Assembly: GCA_030295235.1 (NCBI GenBank)
Contig: AP026139.1
Coordinates: 558,001 to 622,000 of the forward strand
Length of the DNA stretch: 64,000 nucleotides
Origin: Fistulifera solaris
Taxonomy: Eukaryota > Bacillariophyta > Bacillariophyceae > Naviculales > Stauroneidaceae
Reading direction: 5' to 3'
Both the position numbers and the translations under genes were made by a program. The notes under the pieces were generated by a model. It did not search any database. It was not told the origin of the DNA and was given only the letters and a program-made list of their open reading frames with translations. Shown here piece after piece: positions 31,701 through 44,314 of the stretch (position 1 is the first letter of the stretch; each line of letters begins with the position of its first letter).

Positions 31701-32213
31701 TTCCTACAAACGCAGAACCAGGCCGTTGACCAAGTACGGGCAGAAGTGGACTCACTGAGAATTAAGCTTCAAGCTCGAGATGATCAAATCAAAGAACTCA
31801 AAGCGGAGAAAGCCAACCAAGAGCAAAGTTTGTTGGATGAACTTGAAACTGAACGCCAGAACCTGCAAATTGTTACCAGCGAACTCGAAGCGACACAGCA
31901 AAAATTAGGAGTCTTGCTCCGTGAAAACAAAGACATTGTCGAGCTCGAGAAGGAGAGAGAAGCTCTGCAAGACAAGGTGCGCCGACAAGAAGCCTACCTA
32001 AAACGAAAACTTGATAAGGAAAAGATGGGAAGAGCCACTGCTCGACCGAACGGCTTGCATGGATCACCGACGAGGCGATTAGCGAATCCTAGCAAGCGTC
32101 AGTCGACGCCTATATCACCCGAGCTGAAGGTTGTGCCCACCCAGTCTACAGCTACCACGTCTACGGGGGGATCAAAACTTGACTGGGAACTTGACTGTTT
32201 GTTGGCTGATTAA
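25731..32213 (+). CDS. Giant coiled-coil protein (about 2,160 aa)
   Basis: I read this as one gene broken by about five one-base errors: C-run 25906-25909, TCCTTCTTCT near 26031, GAG near 27285, T-run 29083-29087 and A-run 30950-30953. Each repair joins adjacent open frames. Start ATG 25731. The first ~520 aa are basic, Ser/Pro-rich and disordered, with several RDKAIRKVYGG-type segments and a poly-Pro stretch (PPPPPPLPPQ). From about 27990 to 32010 the product is an almost unbroken Glu/Lys/Leu coiled coil of about 1,350 aa, then a basic Ser/Thr/Pro tail. No motor head is visible. A golgin-, centrosome- or tether-like scaffold is plausible but not shown. Its stop codon overlaps that of the convergent next gene. 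Confidence 0.75.
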
Positions 32214-33101
32214 TTACTTGTTATTATGAGATAAACTGTATTGTAAAGTGAATGTTGGAAATTTTTGTAGCCATGTTCACGACAAAATGCCCGATGCACT
32301 GATGGAAAAGGGATCTGCAAAGCTTGGACTGTCGCTAAATATTCATGACCGCCCGTCACCGCATTTCGCTGCAATCGCACGCGCTGTGTAATGAAACGGT
32401 CCCATTCAAAGTTCCGCTGACTGGAGGATGCCGTCACCAGTACCACCGAACACTGTTCCAGCAGGCGGGACAATTGTCGGACAATTTCCGTGCGCGCTAC
32501 ATCATCGTCATGCTCCAAAAACCCGTCCCACAAAATCAACGTGGGATAATCGGATGCTGATACAGCCAACTGATGACGCCAACACTCCAAAAGGGGCACC
32601 CAGTCGTCGGTCGCCACTCGCGCCACGTGGATGCGTTCGCAACAATCTTGCAGATCGTGGGCCAACTGTCGTTCGTCGTTGACATCGGCCATGGCGGTAT
32701 TCATGTGGCGCAATAGCGTGGATCGGACGACGTGTGCTAATTGGGAAGCGATCACTTCTTGGTGGGAATCCAGCCAGAGGACTTGCGGAAGTATATCGGC
32801 ACTAGTAGTTGTGAAGGTGAATTGAGAAGGACGTGTTTGCACCACGAAACGTGCCGCCAGTGATAGGAGCGTCCACGTCTTGGCGACATCTCCCATCAAA
32901 TGAATGACGGGAAGTGTATCTGTCGTGTGTCGACGAAATGCCGCGTCCATGAAGGATATTCCGGATCCGGAACGAAAAAAAAGACCATGCGGCGGACGAG
33001 GGATCTTTGGGAATTTCATCTTGGGCTCTCTTTCGTTTCGATCTTTGGAACCAATCGTACGCTGTTTCGGTCCATGAAGTGTGTGGGTTGACGTGAGTCA
33101 T
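32210..33101 (-). CDS. RecA/Rad51-like ATPase, possibly XRCC2-like
   Basis: ATG 33101. An 8-A run on the plus strand (32975-32982) appears one base too long, and with seven the frames join as AAWSFF|RSGSGISFMDAAF, giving 296 aa. IHLMGDVAKTWTLLSLAARFV sits where Walker A would be, but GDVAKTW lacks the usual GxxxxGK[ST] spacing, so ATP binding is uncertain. LWLDSHQEV follows, and YPTLILWDGFL could be Walker B. Order and length fit the short Rad51 paralogues of homologous recombination such as XRCC2, where Walker A function is dispensable in some species. The assignment is tentative. Confidence 0.7.
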
Positions 33102-33758
33102 GGTGAATCAAGTTGGTACGCCTGTCGAATAAATTAATTTACCAAAGATAATGAGAAGCAGAGATCGAAACAAAGGATAGAATAAAGCAACAAAGGAACC
33201 CTCGCGGGTCGCAGTTTTGGCGTTAGATGAAAACGAGTGCGCGGCCTTGTCATGTTGACGACTGACTCGTGATTCGATTGTTCGCAGGAGGCTGAATGAA
33301 TAGGCCATTTCCGTTATGGTGCAGACATGAGGCGCGTGAGGGCCGCACGGGTATTTTCCGTTGGATCGATTTCTTTCGTCGAGGCGAAACGATTTGCAGC
33401 CGTTGCGCTGACGGCACTCTCTTCCAAAAAGTCGAGGTCTGACGTCGAACGTCGAACATGTGCGAAAAAGCACGAACGATGATGCGAGAAGATCGAGGAT
33501 GCGATGCGATCGATCCAAGATAACAAACAACAAGCGGACCTTTTTTGTATCAAGTCAGTGCTTTGCTTGTAACCAACGCTAGAGTGTGCAGATTACCGAC
33601 GCGGATGTTTTAAAGCTCAAATTCGCGATTATTTGCAATCAACATCTCTATTTGAAACGAAAAAGCATCGGCACTCCTCACCCTGTTGCGTCCCTTGCAC
33701 CCGTCAATCTAAGTTTGCCTTGCTAAACTGAAGCTTTCTTTTTGTGTAAACGGAAAAT
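33102..33758. other. Intergenic, divergent promoter region
   Basis: 657 bp between the RecA-like gene (-) and the PDZ gene (+). The minus-strand ORFs seen here have no ATG-supported coding character. Nothing recognised. Confidence 0.35.
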
Positions 33759-35691
33759 ATGGCGAATCCTTTCGAACAGTTTGCTTGGCCGACGTCCCCG
33801 CCTCCTGCGGAACCCATGTACGCCGCACCGCAGCCACCGATGAATGGCTACGGAGCACCACCTCCGCAGCCATACGGCGCCTCTCCCTACGATGCTCCGC
33901 AACAGTACACTGCACCACCCACTCAACAACCATACGGTGCGCCACCGCAATCCTATGGGGCGTACGGAGCACCGCTTCCGCCGCAACCTTCTTACGGAGC
34001 GCCGTATGGACAGGCGCCCACTTATGAGCAACAACCTCCGACCTATGAGCAACCACCAACCGCGTACGGACAACAACCTCCGGAGCCGCCTGCTTATGAT
34101 GCCGGTAACCCTTTTGGCGCTCCTCCGGCTGCTGCTCCTCCAGTTGCTGCTGCTCCTCTGGCCCCGGCACCTCCAGTTTACGATTCTTCTCCTCCAGCGG
34201 TAGAACCCACCAATCCCTTTGCCCAGCCACCACAACACGCAGATGCTGCTGGGAATCCGTTTGGTGCTCCCGAAAGTCAACCTCCTGCTCCACCGGTAGC
34301 GGACCCGTGGGGTGCTGCACCTCAACAACCACCTGCTTCGTATCAGCAGCCCCCAAATCCTTACGGGGCTCCTCCTCCGCAACAACCCTACGGTGCGCCT
34401 CCGCAACCGTACGGGGCACCTTCATATGCAGAAACACCTGATAATTCTATGGGTGCTTTGGTTCCAGCGCAGCAGCAATCGAACCCTTATGCCGTCAATC
34501 CGTACGGTCAACAACTTCCCGCGTATGGAGCACCGGCCTATGGAGCACCGCCACAAGACCCTTACGGATACCCTCCTCAGCCATACGGTCAACCAGCTCC
34601 ACCGCCGCCGCCGCCTGCAGTAGATCCTTTCTCGGTATTTGAAAGTCAGGCAATCGTTCCGGCGGCCCCGCCTTCAGCTTATCCGGGCGCACCGCCGGCG
34701 CCGGTCGTTGCGGCTCCGGCGCCCGCGAGCAGCAGTGATGACGACTTTTGGGGAGGCTTTGGAGGAAATGCTGCTCCGCCATCGGCTTCCGAAGCACCAT
34801 CGGTGACCGAAACCAAAACTGGAGAGGATGGTTTGCCACCCGGTGGAGAGTGGTACGATGCCAAAATCTTCACACCCACTTTAGGTGTCATGTTTTTCAA
34901 GCCGCAGGAACTGACCGACTCGTTATTCTTGAATACGGACAAGGCCATTGTAGATGCTTTGGGGGAACGACCCGTGGTGGCATTTATTGTGGAAGGATCG
35001 TCGGCACGAGCGGCGGGAGTCGAATTGGGCCATGTTTTGTTGAAGGTGAACGGTGTGGACGTGAAAAACCCCAAAGATGCTTCGCGATTGATCAAAGAAG
35101 GCCCTCGACCACTTCCTTTGCTCTTTTATGTTCCCAATACCGATGTCGTGGTGGCCGAAGGAGAACACATGGTCAAATACGATACACGAGACACCATTGC
35201 GCCCAACAGTGCCAAGGAATGGAAACCGAAATACGTGGTGATTGGGGGTATTATCGCGCAACCGTGGATGATGAACATGTATCGTTCCAAGGTAAGTTGT
35301 GTTACAATGAAAAGGGCGCTCTTTTGACAACAAAGTATGGTCAACTTACTGTACTGCCTTTCTCGCTCAACAGTCGGAATATGATATCGCAGTTATTGAA
35401 ACACAAGCTCGTCGACCTGTATCCGTGAAAGTAAAACAATTTTCGTTGCAAGGTGCTCGCATTCAAAATGATTGGCAGGGTCCCCAAATGGTCAAGTACA
35501 AGAATAAGTTACAACCATGGAAATACATTGTTGTGCTTCCCGTGGCACGCAACCCGATCAAGATATCTTCACCGAATCTTTCGCAGCTCAAGCCCGTTCA
35601 TGAAGGTATTCGCCGAGTTTTGTTGGCTCAACAACGCAGTCGAGGAGATCGCGACGACCACGACCGTCAACAAGAACCGCATAGGTACTAA
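33759..35691 (+). CDS. PDZ-domain protein with long Pro/Tyr/Gly/Ala repeats
   Basis: Exons 33759-35291 and 35374-35691, with an 82-nt intron in phase 0. 616 aa. Residues 1-310 are low complexity with dozens of PYGAPP/YGAPPQ units plus NPFGAP and NPF motifs (NPF is an EH-domain ligand in endocytic proteins). About residues 360-470 look like a PDZ domain: GVMFFKPQEL, VVAFIVEGSSARAAGVELGHVLLKVNGVDV and DASRLIKEGPRPLPLLFY. The C-terminal 140 aa (EWKPKYVVIGGIIAQPW...YIVVLPVARNPIKI) may be a PH-like domain. This arrangement suggests a membrane-trafficking scaffold. Family not identified. Confidence 0.85.
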
Positions 35692-36247
35692 ATGGGGTTG
35701 TTGCAAAGCTATACATCCGCCAAACGTCGGGCATTTGTTAGTCACAATTAAGGTCAAACTGTCATTATTTTTAGTAATCATGTCTTGGGGGGTCAACGGG
35801 ATCATCCTTCATGCTGCCTTTCAACAAGCTACTTTTGTTGATTCTCTATCGTGACTCAGGACCAAGATCCAGTCGTGAAGAGATTTCGTCTACACTTGTG
35901 TTTATAGTGAATTCTGAGTCGCACCATTGTGGAGGATTTTCGACGTCAATAGAGCCGAGGAATACATTGAACTGCTGCTTACCATACAGAGTGATCTTCC
36001 TCAAAACGCAAATGTATTAATAGTGTTCCATTGTATCTGTGGTGCTTACGGGAAAGACTAAACTAAACCTGAACTTATAAAATTGCTACGACCGTGAAAC
36101 TGAATTGCGATCAATTTCATTAACGTTTCAACATTACGGAATGCCATTACGAGGAATTCGGGTGTTATTGTTGTTGATGATTTTGCTGGATTGATAAACA
36201 AGAAACGGAGTACGTCATAGGCGTGAAAAATCAAATCGATTTTTCTA
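35692..36247. other. Intergenic
   Basis: 556 bp after the PDZ gene. It holds probable 3' UTR sequence and an imperfect TACGGAGTA match (AACGGAGTA near 36205). No coding or RNA gene recognised. Confidence 0.3.
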
Positions 36248-36490
36248 TTAAGTGTATAAGGTGCTGGCTACTTTTCCGACTGAACTGAAATCCAGTCCTG
36301 GAATTTGGCGGTTCTCTTTTTGCCGCGTGGCAATTACATCTGGTGACCATAGTCGTTTTTGATCTGTAGGCTTGGCTGTGGAACCTCTTCGACTGGACGC
36401 TGGGTGAAGTTCATTCCATCGGAAACATCCCATTGTGATTAACGATTGTGATCCCTTCCCTTCATCACTGATACCAGGTACTGGTAGCAT
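36248..36490 (-). CDS. Small ORF, 80 aa, uncertain
   Basis: ATG-started ORF divergent from the helicase gene. Composition is reasonable for a protein (GSTAKPTDQKRLWSPDVIAT), but no domain is recognised and it contains the palindromic motif ACTGAAATCCAGTC near its 3' end. It may be a small gene or chance. Confidence 0.25.
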   Translation of the reverse strand: MLPVPGISDEGKGSQSLITMGCFRWNELHPASSRRGSTAKPTDQKRLWSPDVIATRQKENRQIPGLDFSSVGKVASTLYT

Positions 36491-36549
36491 TCTTTATTCA
36501 ATTCCTCCATTCTAACTCCTTTTCCATTAACCTACACAATAAGAAAGAT

Positions 36550-38639
36550 ATGCTTGCTACAATACGATTCATTGCAATAGTAGCCTGGCATGCCATCCTT
36601 GTTACTTCATGGATACCCATAATGCAGCATCGACCGACGATTATCCTTTGTGCGTCCAACAATATGAATTCGGAAGAAGATCGCATGGGATTGAATGAAT
36701 TGCATACGTTATTACGAGACGCCGTTCTTCGAGAAGATTACATGGAAGCGGGGCGATTGTCGGATACGATGCTTGAACGATTGCACGGTTCTTCTCTCGA
36801 CAAGGAGGAACGCAAAGCACTCCGACGACGCATGTCGTGGCGAGGACTCGGCGCCGCACCGTGGCTCAGTGAACGATTGGATGCCTTGAATTATACCTTC
36901 CCCACTACAATACAAATTAACGCCATGGAAGGAGTGAATGCTATACTCAATAGCACGGCCGAAGAATTAGACGAATCGTCGTTGGAAGCGCGGATCGATC
37001 GGAATGGGGCTAAAGATATGGGAATTGTGGTCACGGGAACCACGGGATCGGGGAAGACTCTCTCGTATTTAGTTCCGCTGCTGAGTACACTGAGTGATTC
37101 GTTATTCACACGACAGAGAATTCGAGTGGGAGCGGAAGAAATGGTGGGAGACACGACAGGTGATTTACTCGATCGATTGGCGGTCGTCACTTCACCCGTC
37201 GTGCGGTCCAACAGTCGCAAACAAACACGACAAAAGGAGCCATTGCTGCGGGAGCATCGATCTCGACGTTAGGAAAAAGTGGAAAGGATGTCAAGAGTCC
37301 GTTGGCGCTCATTGTTGTCCCTACCAGGGAGTTGGGTGTGCAAACCGCCATGCTTCTTTACCAACTCATCGGGGGAGTTATTAAGGATGATCCCACACAA
37401 AGCTCCGGACGGGCCAACATGTTCAAGTATAAAGGTCCCAAGGGTATTCGAATAGGTTGTGTTTTGGATGACGAAGAGTCTTCCTTTGGCCTGAAGCTGC
37501 AAACCGATGTCGCTATTACTACGCCAAAATATTTGGGAAAACTGTTAGAGGACGGAGATATTCTTCCGTCCAAATTGAGAGTCGTTGTGTATGACGAAGC
37601 CGACTTGGCACTCGAAGAAACAGATGCCGCTGATTTGAGTAAACTGTTTGACGATGATCCCGAAGAGCGCGAGTACAGTCGTTTGGTGTTTTTGGTCGGT
37701 GCCAGCGTCACGGAATCGTTAGGGAGTTTGGCTATCAGTTCTCGGGTACTGCCGAAGGGGAAGAGTTGGATTGCGTCTGCCACAAATTATCGACCTCTCG
37801 AGTCGCAAGAAAGCGAAACCTTATCTGGATTGGTTGGGAAACAAACATCATCCTTGAAAGACCTCAATCTGTGTCTTTATCCGGGATTGAAGCACGAACG
37901 TGTGATACTCAAAAACGGCCGTGACCTGCTGGTTCTCGCGCGTCTTTTGCGCAAAGCACTCTATGACTACGAACAGTCGGTGGCATCACCCTCACCAGGG
38001 ATTACATTGCAACGTCCTCGAGTGGTCGTGTTCTTTCCCGACGAAGCTCAAGCACGGGCCGCCATAGAGCCACTCCGTGATGCCATGTGGGGAGATCATC
38101 GCCTCTGTGTACTTCTTCCCAAGTCTGGTGTCAATCCATTGACCATAATGGAGCAATTTAAAAGAACGAGACATCGGTGATGCTGGCGACGCCCAACTCG
38201 GTTCGCGGCTTGGATTTTCCCGCCTTAACACACGTGTATACGCTGTATTTGCCCATGGAAGACCCCCCGTGAGTACGTTCATTTGGCGGGTCGTGTGGGT
38301 CGTGTGGGACAACTTGGAACCGTGCAGGGAGATGGTGGTCACGTTATTTCCATACTGAAAGAAGAAGACGCCAATCAAATGGATTTACTGGCCAAGGAAC
38401 TCGGGTTTGATTTTACGGATGTCGATGCAAGTTCCGTGGAAGATATTGTTATTTTGAATGCGGAAGGAAAAGTAGACGAAACAATGTTTGATTTGGAAAA
38501 AACGAGACGATTCTTAGAAGATACGCTGACCCTAGTTGAAGAAGCAGAAGATCCAGTTGTTGATGTCGATGCGATTGATGCTACCCGACCACAATATGTT
38601 TACGACGACGAAGAAGAAGACGATGAAAAGGACGAATAA
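36550..38639 (+). CDS. DEAD-box helicase with UVR motif, organelle-targeted
   Basis: ATG 36550. Three one-base breaks (A-run 37232-37235, AA at 38165-38166, C-run 38263-38268) separate frames that together give a complete helicase of about 697 aa. N-terminus: hydrophobic leader suggesting plastid or mitochondrial import, then a UVR-like helix (LNELHTLLRDAVLREDYMEA). Motifs: Walker A TGTTGSGKT, Ia PTRELGV, DEAD box VVYDEADLAL, motif V ATPNSVRGLDFP, motif VI HLAGRVGRVGQ. The C-terminus is acidic (DDEEEDDEKDE). Motif III is VGASVT rather than SAT. RNA unwinding in an organelle is inferred. Confidence 0.82.
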
Positions 38640-38692
38640 AAAGGTATTCCTGTATTTAGTATGCTAATAGTTATATAGTATTTTTGCCACCT

Positions 38693-40348
<1,656 letters not shown>

Positions 40349-40829
40349 TTTGAAGGTATAGAGAGAACGTTTGTTAGATATCTGTCAACAATTACTTGCA
40401 ATAGGAAAATGCAATACGAATAATAGCTGTTGAGGACTGCATACGACGGCATCATCTTCATCATCATCATCATCATCATTCTTGTCGGTGCGCCTTTCGT
40501 CTCTCGTGGAGGGAACAGGTCGCGCATTCCTCGTAGTACTGCTTTTCGTCACTCTCTTGAAAGGAGTATATGGCTCTATAGATCTTTGCTCTCTCCGTCA
40601 ACGGAAACGCCGGCATCGCTCAAGAAAGACAAAAGATACCGCCAACGAATGAGATGGAGTCACGAACCAAACAAGATTCAATCCTCCCCTCCACCAAAAA
40701 AAATACGATGAGCATCATCGTTTTGAAAAAATAAAAAATAATAATGCACGTATGTACGATACGTCTCGCTCTCATTACAACGTCCATTTCTCATTTATTA
40801 TTATTTCTCGGAAACCATCCAAAAATATT
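40349..40829. other. Intergenic with CAT microsatellite
   Basis: 481 bp between divergent genes. A (CAT)n tract lies near 40451-40480. No gene recognised. Confidence 0.4.
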
Positions 40830-42098
40830 ATGATGTTTGCTTCCTTCTCGACTCCCCCGTTTATTCTTAAACACCATGTCTTCACACTCCAACGACGAAC
40901 GTTCGCTACCAAAATATCGGCACTATCGTTGACGTCCAAAAAACGCCACGGCCACAAAATCACCATGGTCACGGCCTACGATTATCCATCGGCGATGCAT
41001 GTCGCCCGGGCCGGGATTGATATTGTGTTGGTGGGAGATTCTGTAGCCATGGTGGAACTAGGACATCCTACGACACAACCCATGACTCTCGAAGCCATGT
41101 TGCATCATTGTCAAGCCGTCCGACGGGGCGTTCAGCAAGCGAATAATAATAATCATAATAATGCCGAGCCATTGTTGGTGGGAGATATGCCGTTTGCGTC
41201 GTACGAATATGAGGATACAGATATTGCCTTACGGAATGCGTACCGTTTCATTCAAGAAGCGGGAATGGATGCGGTCAAGTTGGAGGTGAGTGAGTGAGTG
41301 AGTGAGTGAGTCGTTGCGTGCGTGCGTGCGTGAGATACACCTAGATAGATAGATAGAAGTTGCCAAGTGCGTGAGTGAGTGAGATACACCTAGATAGATA
41401 GATAGAAGTTGCCAAAAGTCCTTGTACATACAGCTGACACACTCGTTTGGCTCCAAAAGGGAGGCAGTGTGGCACGGGCACGTACCGCTCGTAAACTTGT
41501 CGAAGGAGGTGTCGCAGTTATGGGACATGTCGGATTGACACCGCAATCGATCAGTGTCTTGGGTGGATTCCGGGCCCAAGGTCGGACGGCCATACGAGCC
41601 CGAGCCGTCTTGGACGATGCCTTACGACTCCAAGACGCCGGATGCTTTGCCGTTGTCCTCGAATGTGTTCCATCCAATGTCGCAGCCGCCATTACCGAGT
41701 CATTGGAAATTCCGACCATTGGGATCGGCGCCGGTAATCACACGTCGGGACAAGTGTTGGTCTTTCACGATATGCTCGGCATGACCAGTCATCCGCATCA
41801 TGAACAATTTGTTCCCAAATTCTGTAAGCGGTATGCCCAATTGGGGCATATCATTCAAGAGGGATTGCAAGAATTCAAACGCGATGTGGAATCGGGGGCG
41901 TTTCCGAATGAAGAATATTCACCCTACCAAATGAAAGAGAACGAGCGACGTGACTTTGAAGCCCTGTTGGCGCAAGATCAAGAAGAGCGTGAAACACACC
42001 ATTTGGCGGCGGCAGAGAAATACATTCAAACGGACGAATACGAAAAGTTGCATTTATATGGAGGAGATGATGCAACCGAAACGGACACGAAAGAATAA
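40830..42098 (+). CDS. panB: Ketopantoate hydroxymethyltransferase
   Basis: Exons 40830-41285 and 41460-42098, with a 174-nt microsatellite-rich intron in phase 0. 364 aa. N-terminus (FASFSTPPFILKHHVFTLQRRTF) looks like a mitochondrial presequence. PanB motifs: MVTAYDYPSA, VLVGDSVAMVELGH, VGDMPFASYE, DAVKLEGG (across the junction), VMGHVGLTPQS, GCFAVVLECVP, IPTIGIGAG and FHDMLGM. The enzyme makes ketopantoate from 2-oxoisovalerate and methylenetetrahydrofolate in the first committed step to pantothenate. The C-terminal tail beyond the barrel is charged and extended by about 40 residues compared with bacterial PanB. Confidence 0.95.
41286..41459. repeat. Microsatellite and tandem duplication within panB intron
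   Basis: The intron begins with seven or so GTGA units, then GCGT units. A 35-bp block (41332-41366) containing ACACCTAGATAGATAGATAG is repeated at 41381-41415, a period of 49 bp. The donor GTGAGT is itself the first unit of the microsatellite, so many equivalent GTGAGT sites follow it. Confidence 0.85.
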
Positions 42099-42381
42099 AT
42101 ACATAGACGCATTCGAGTGCAAAGACTAACGAGTGTTCCACATAAATTAGTGCTTGCATACTATCATAGAAGAGCTTCAAGAACACTTCTGTCGCTCGCT
42201 ATAGGAAATCCATTCATCCATCATTTCCCTCTTTTTTTAAAAATCCTCCTTCCTCTATAACAAACCTTCCACACCATCAACCCAACCACCGGATGTATAT
42301 CCTATTCCATCCAGCCGACCATTCTAAGATACACATCATCATCAACATCATCATCAGAAATCTCCCAATACTAGTCATTAT

Positions 42382-43097
42382 TTACGAGGAGGAGTTATCC
42401 TTCTTGTACGCAATGACCTGCTCAATACCGACGGCCGCCTGGACGGTGACCATGACCTGGCTTTCACCACCATTCCAAGCATTTCGGATTTCGTCGGCCA
42501 TGCCTTCGGGGAAAGTGGGTAGGTTGAGATCCGTCTTCTGGTTTCCGGCTTCATCCATCAATGTCATTTCACCTTCTTCACCAATATCAATGAGCTCCCA
42601 TTCGCTCTTGTTGACAATGGGAACGGTCGTACCGTGGGAAGAAGGAATCATATCTTCGTACTTCTTTCCCGTGAAAATGTCGGTGGCGGTGAAGTTGCAC
42701 TTGGCGTGTCCGTGCTTTCCAGTCTTGGAGACGGAGATGTTGAGGACTTTGCAGGGAAAACCTTTGATCATCATGTATCTAACGAAAGAAAGAGAGAGAA
42801 AGTGAGAGAGTGAGTGTAGAAGAAACAAGGATATTGAAAGTAAGGCGAATGATGTGTGCGATCCTTCCGAAATCGCATTGAGAGAGAGAGAGAGAATACC
42901 TCACTCCAGTTGCATTCCTATCGTTCTCGTATGAAACGAACACGTGAAGCAAGCATCGTTGTACGACAATAAAATACCACACGGTAGCAGCAGCGCAATC
43001 GAACGTACCCTCCCTTCTTAATCTGTCCAGCTTCCATGGGAATGGTAGCGGAAGCACCGGCATCGGCCGACTCAATGTGGTAATCGTCGTCAGACAT
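42382..43097 (-). CDS. eIF5A: Translation factor eIF5A
   Basis: Exons 43097-43009 and 42778-42382, with a 230-nt intron carrying GA repeats. 161 aa, intact. The hypusine loop is STGKHGHAK-like: VSKTGKHGHAKCNFTATDIFTGKKYEDMIPSSH, with the Lys of TGK-HGHAK as the site modified by deoxyhypusine synthase. Then the C-terminal OB fold (EWELIDIGEEGEMTLMDEAG). eIF5A binds ribosomes stalled on poly-Pro and promotes elongation and termination. Confidence 0.97.
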
Positions 43098-43588
43098 GGT
43101 AGCAAGAAGGAAGAAAAAAAAAGTCAAACGACGACGAAGGTGAATGAAATGATTAATAATAAGAAATGGTTTTGGAACGATGAACGGTCACCCGCACGCT
43201 AGCTAAGGAGTTGCCGCAACGGAATCAGACGAGTGTGGAGTGTGTGGAGGAGAGAAATCCTACAAATCAACATTCCTGTTAGACTATCGAATATACTGTA
43301 GGCACGCATTGGAGTCACGGTCTGTCTGTCTCCCAGGCTCATGACCTGCCAAGCAGCACCAACCATTGCATTGCTGATTATTCGTGAATGCAGGATTGAG
43401 TCTTGGGAATCGGAGTGCCACGTAACAACGTCTGTCTGTCATTGCGAGCAAACGTAGGTACCCACAAACCCATCGCAATCGTAAACGCAGAATAACAACA
43501 ATAATAAAGAATACCTTGGCAACAAGAGCAATAGCAAACGTGAATATAGGTAAAACAAAGTAACCAATCAGCTAGACTCCAGAAAATA
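43098..43588. other. Intergenic, divergent promoter of eIF5A and DPH3
   Basis: 491 bp. No RNA gene or repeat recognised apart from short GTCTGTCTGTC runs near 43321 and 43430. Confidence 0.35.
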
Positions 43589-43867
43589 ATGTCAATTTAC
43601 GAAGAAGTCGAAATTGAGGACATGTTCTTTGACGAAGAGCTGTTGGTGTACACGTATCCCTGTCCCTGTGGAGACAAATTCCGAATTACACTGGAAGAAC
43701 TGCACGAAGGAGAAGACATTGCCAAGTGTCCTTCTTGCACGTTGCGAATTATGGTGATTTATGAAGAGGCGGATCTTCCGGAATTGCCTGAGGATTATGA
43801 CGAAGAAGAAGAAGAAGAAACAAACGAAATCACCAAACAGATGCAATCCGTGTCGGTCAAGGGATAA
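43589..43867 (+). CDS. DPH3: Diphthamide biosynthesis protein 3 (CSL zinc finger)
   Basis: Intronless 92-aa ORF. N-terminus [12 protein letters not shown] followed by the CSL zinc finger: Tyr-Pro-Cys-x-Cys ([12 protein letters not shown]), and [13 protein letters not shown] with Cys-x-x-Cys. Length and motif match DPH3/KTI11, a small electron-carrying zinc/iron protein needed for diphthamide on eEF2 and for Elongator-dependent tRNA modification. A Glu-rich tail ([10 protein letters not shown]) follows. Divergent from eIF5A, another elongation-related gene; co-regulation is only a suggestion. Confidence 0.95.
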   Translation: MSIYEEVEIEDMFFDEELLVYTYPCPCGDKFRITLEELHEGEDIAKCPSCTLRIMVIYEEADLPELPEDYDEEEEEETNEITKQMQSVSVKG

Positions 43868-44314
43868 TGCAGACAATCGGAATGTCAGAACATCGAAGAA
43901 ATAGACAAAAATGGAACACGCAGGTACGTGGAAGCATGTTCGCTAACACACACGCTTGGCCAGCTAGCCGAGGTATGCCATCATCCACATACCCTGGCCC
44001 GTTCATTTCCGAGCCATACTGTTCGCGACCCGAAGATGACCTGAGGATAAGAGTCGAGGACTTCATCATCCTTACCTTTCCATCTTGTTGTCGCTGGGAT
44101 TGAATCACTAAAATGGTGATGGGTAACAGTCTCGTTAGTCGGTTTGCTACATTTTTTGTCAACGTATCTGACACTCCGTATCGTTCGTCGTGTACAGAGA
44201 GATGAAGCCACAAACTTTACAATTCAAATGCAGCAAATTAGAACTCAAACATTTGGGCGATGAAAAATCCCCTTTTTAAACAAAGACAGCTTCTATGCTC
44301 GAGCTCGGGGTCTC
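43868..44314. other. Intergenic, convergent
   Basis: 447 bp between the DPH3 3' end and the FkbM-like gene 3' end. Probable UTRs. No gene recognised. Confidence 0.3.

Noticed and set aside
33709-34437. Long Arg/Val-rich minus-strand ORFs over the PDZ gene
   Set aside because: They are antisense shadows of the Pro/Tyr/Ala repeat, whose codon bias keeps the opposite strand open.
36550-38639. Helicase as two or three separate genes
   Set aside because: The helicase motifs occur in order across the breaks, and single-base repairs make one complete enzyme.
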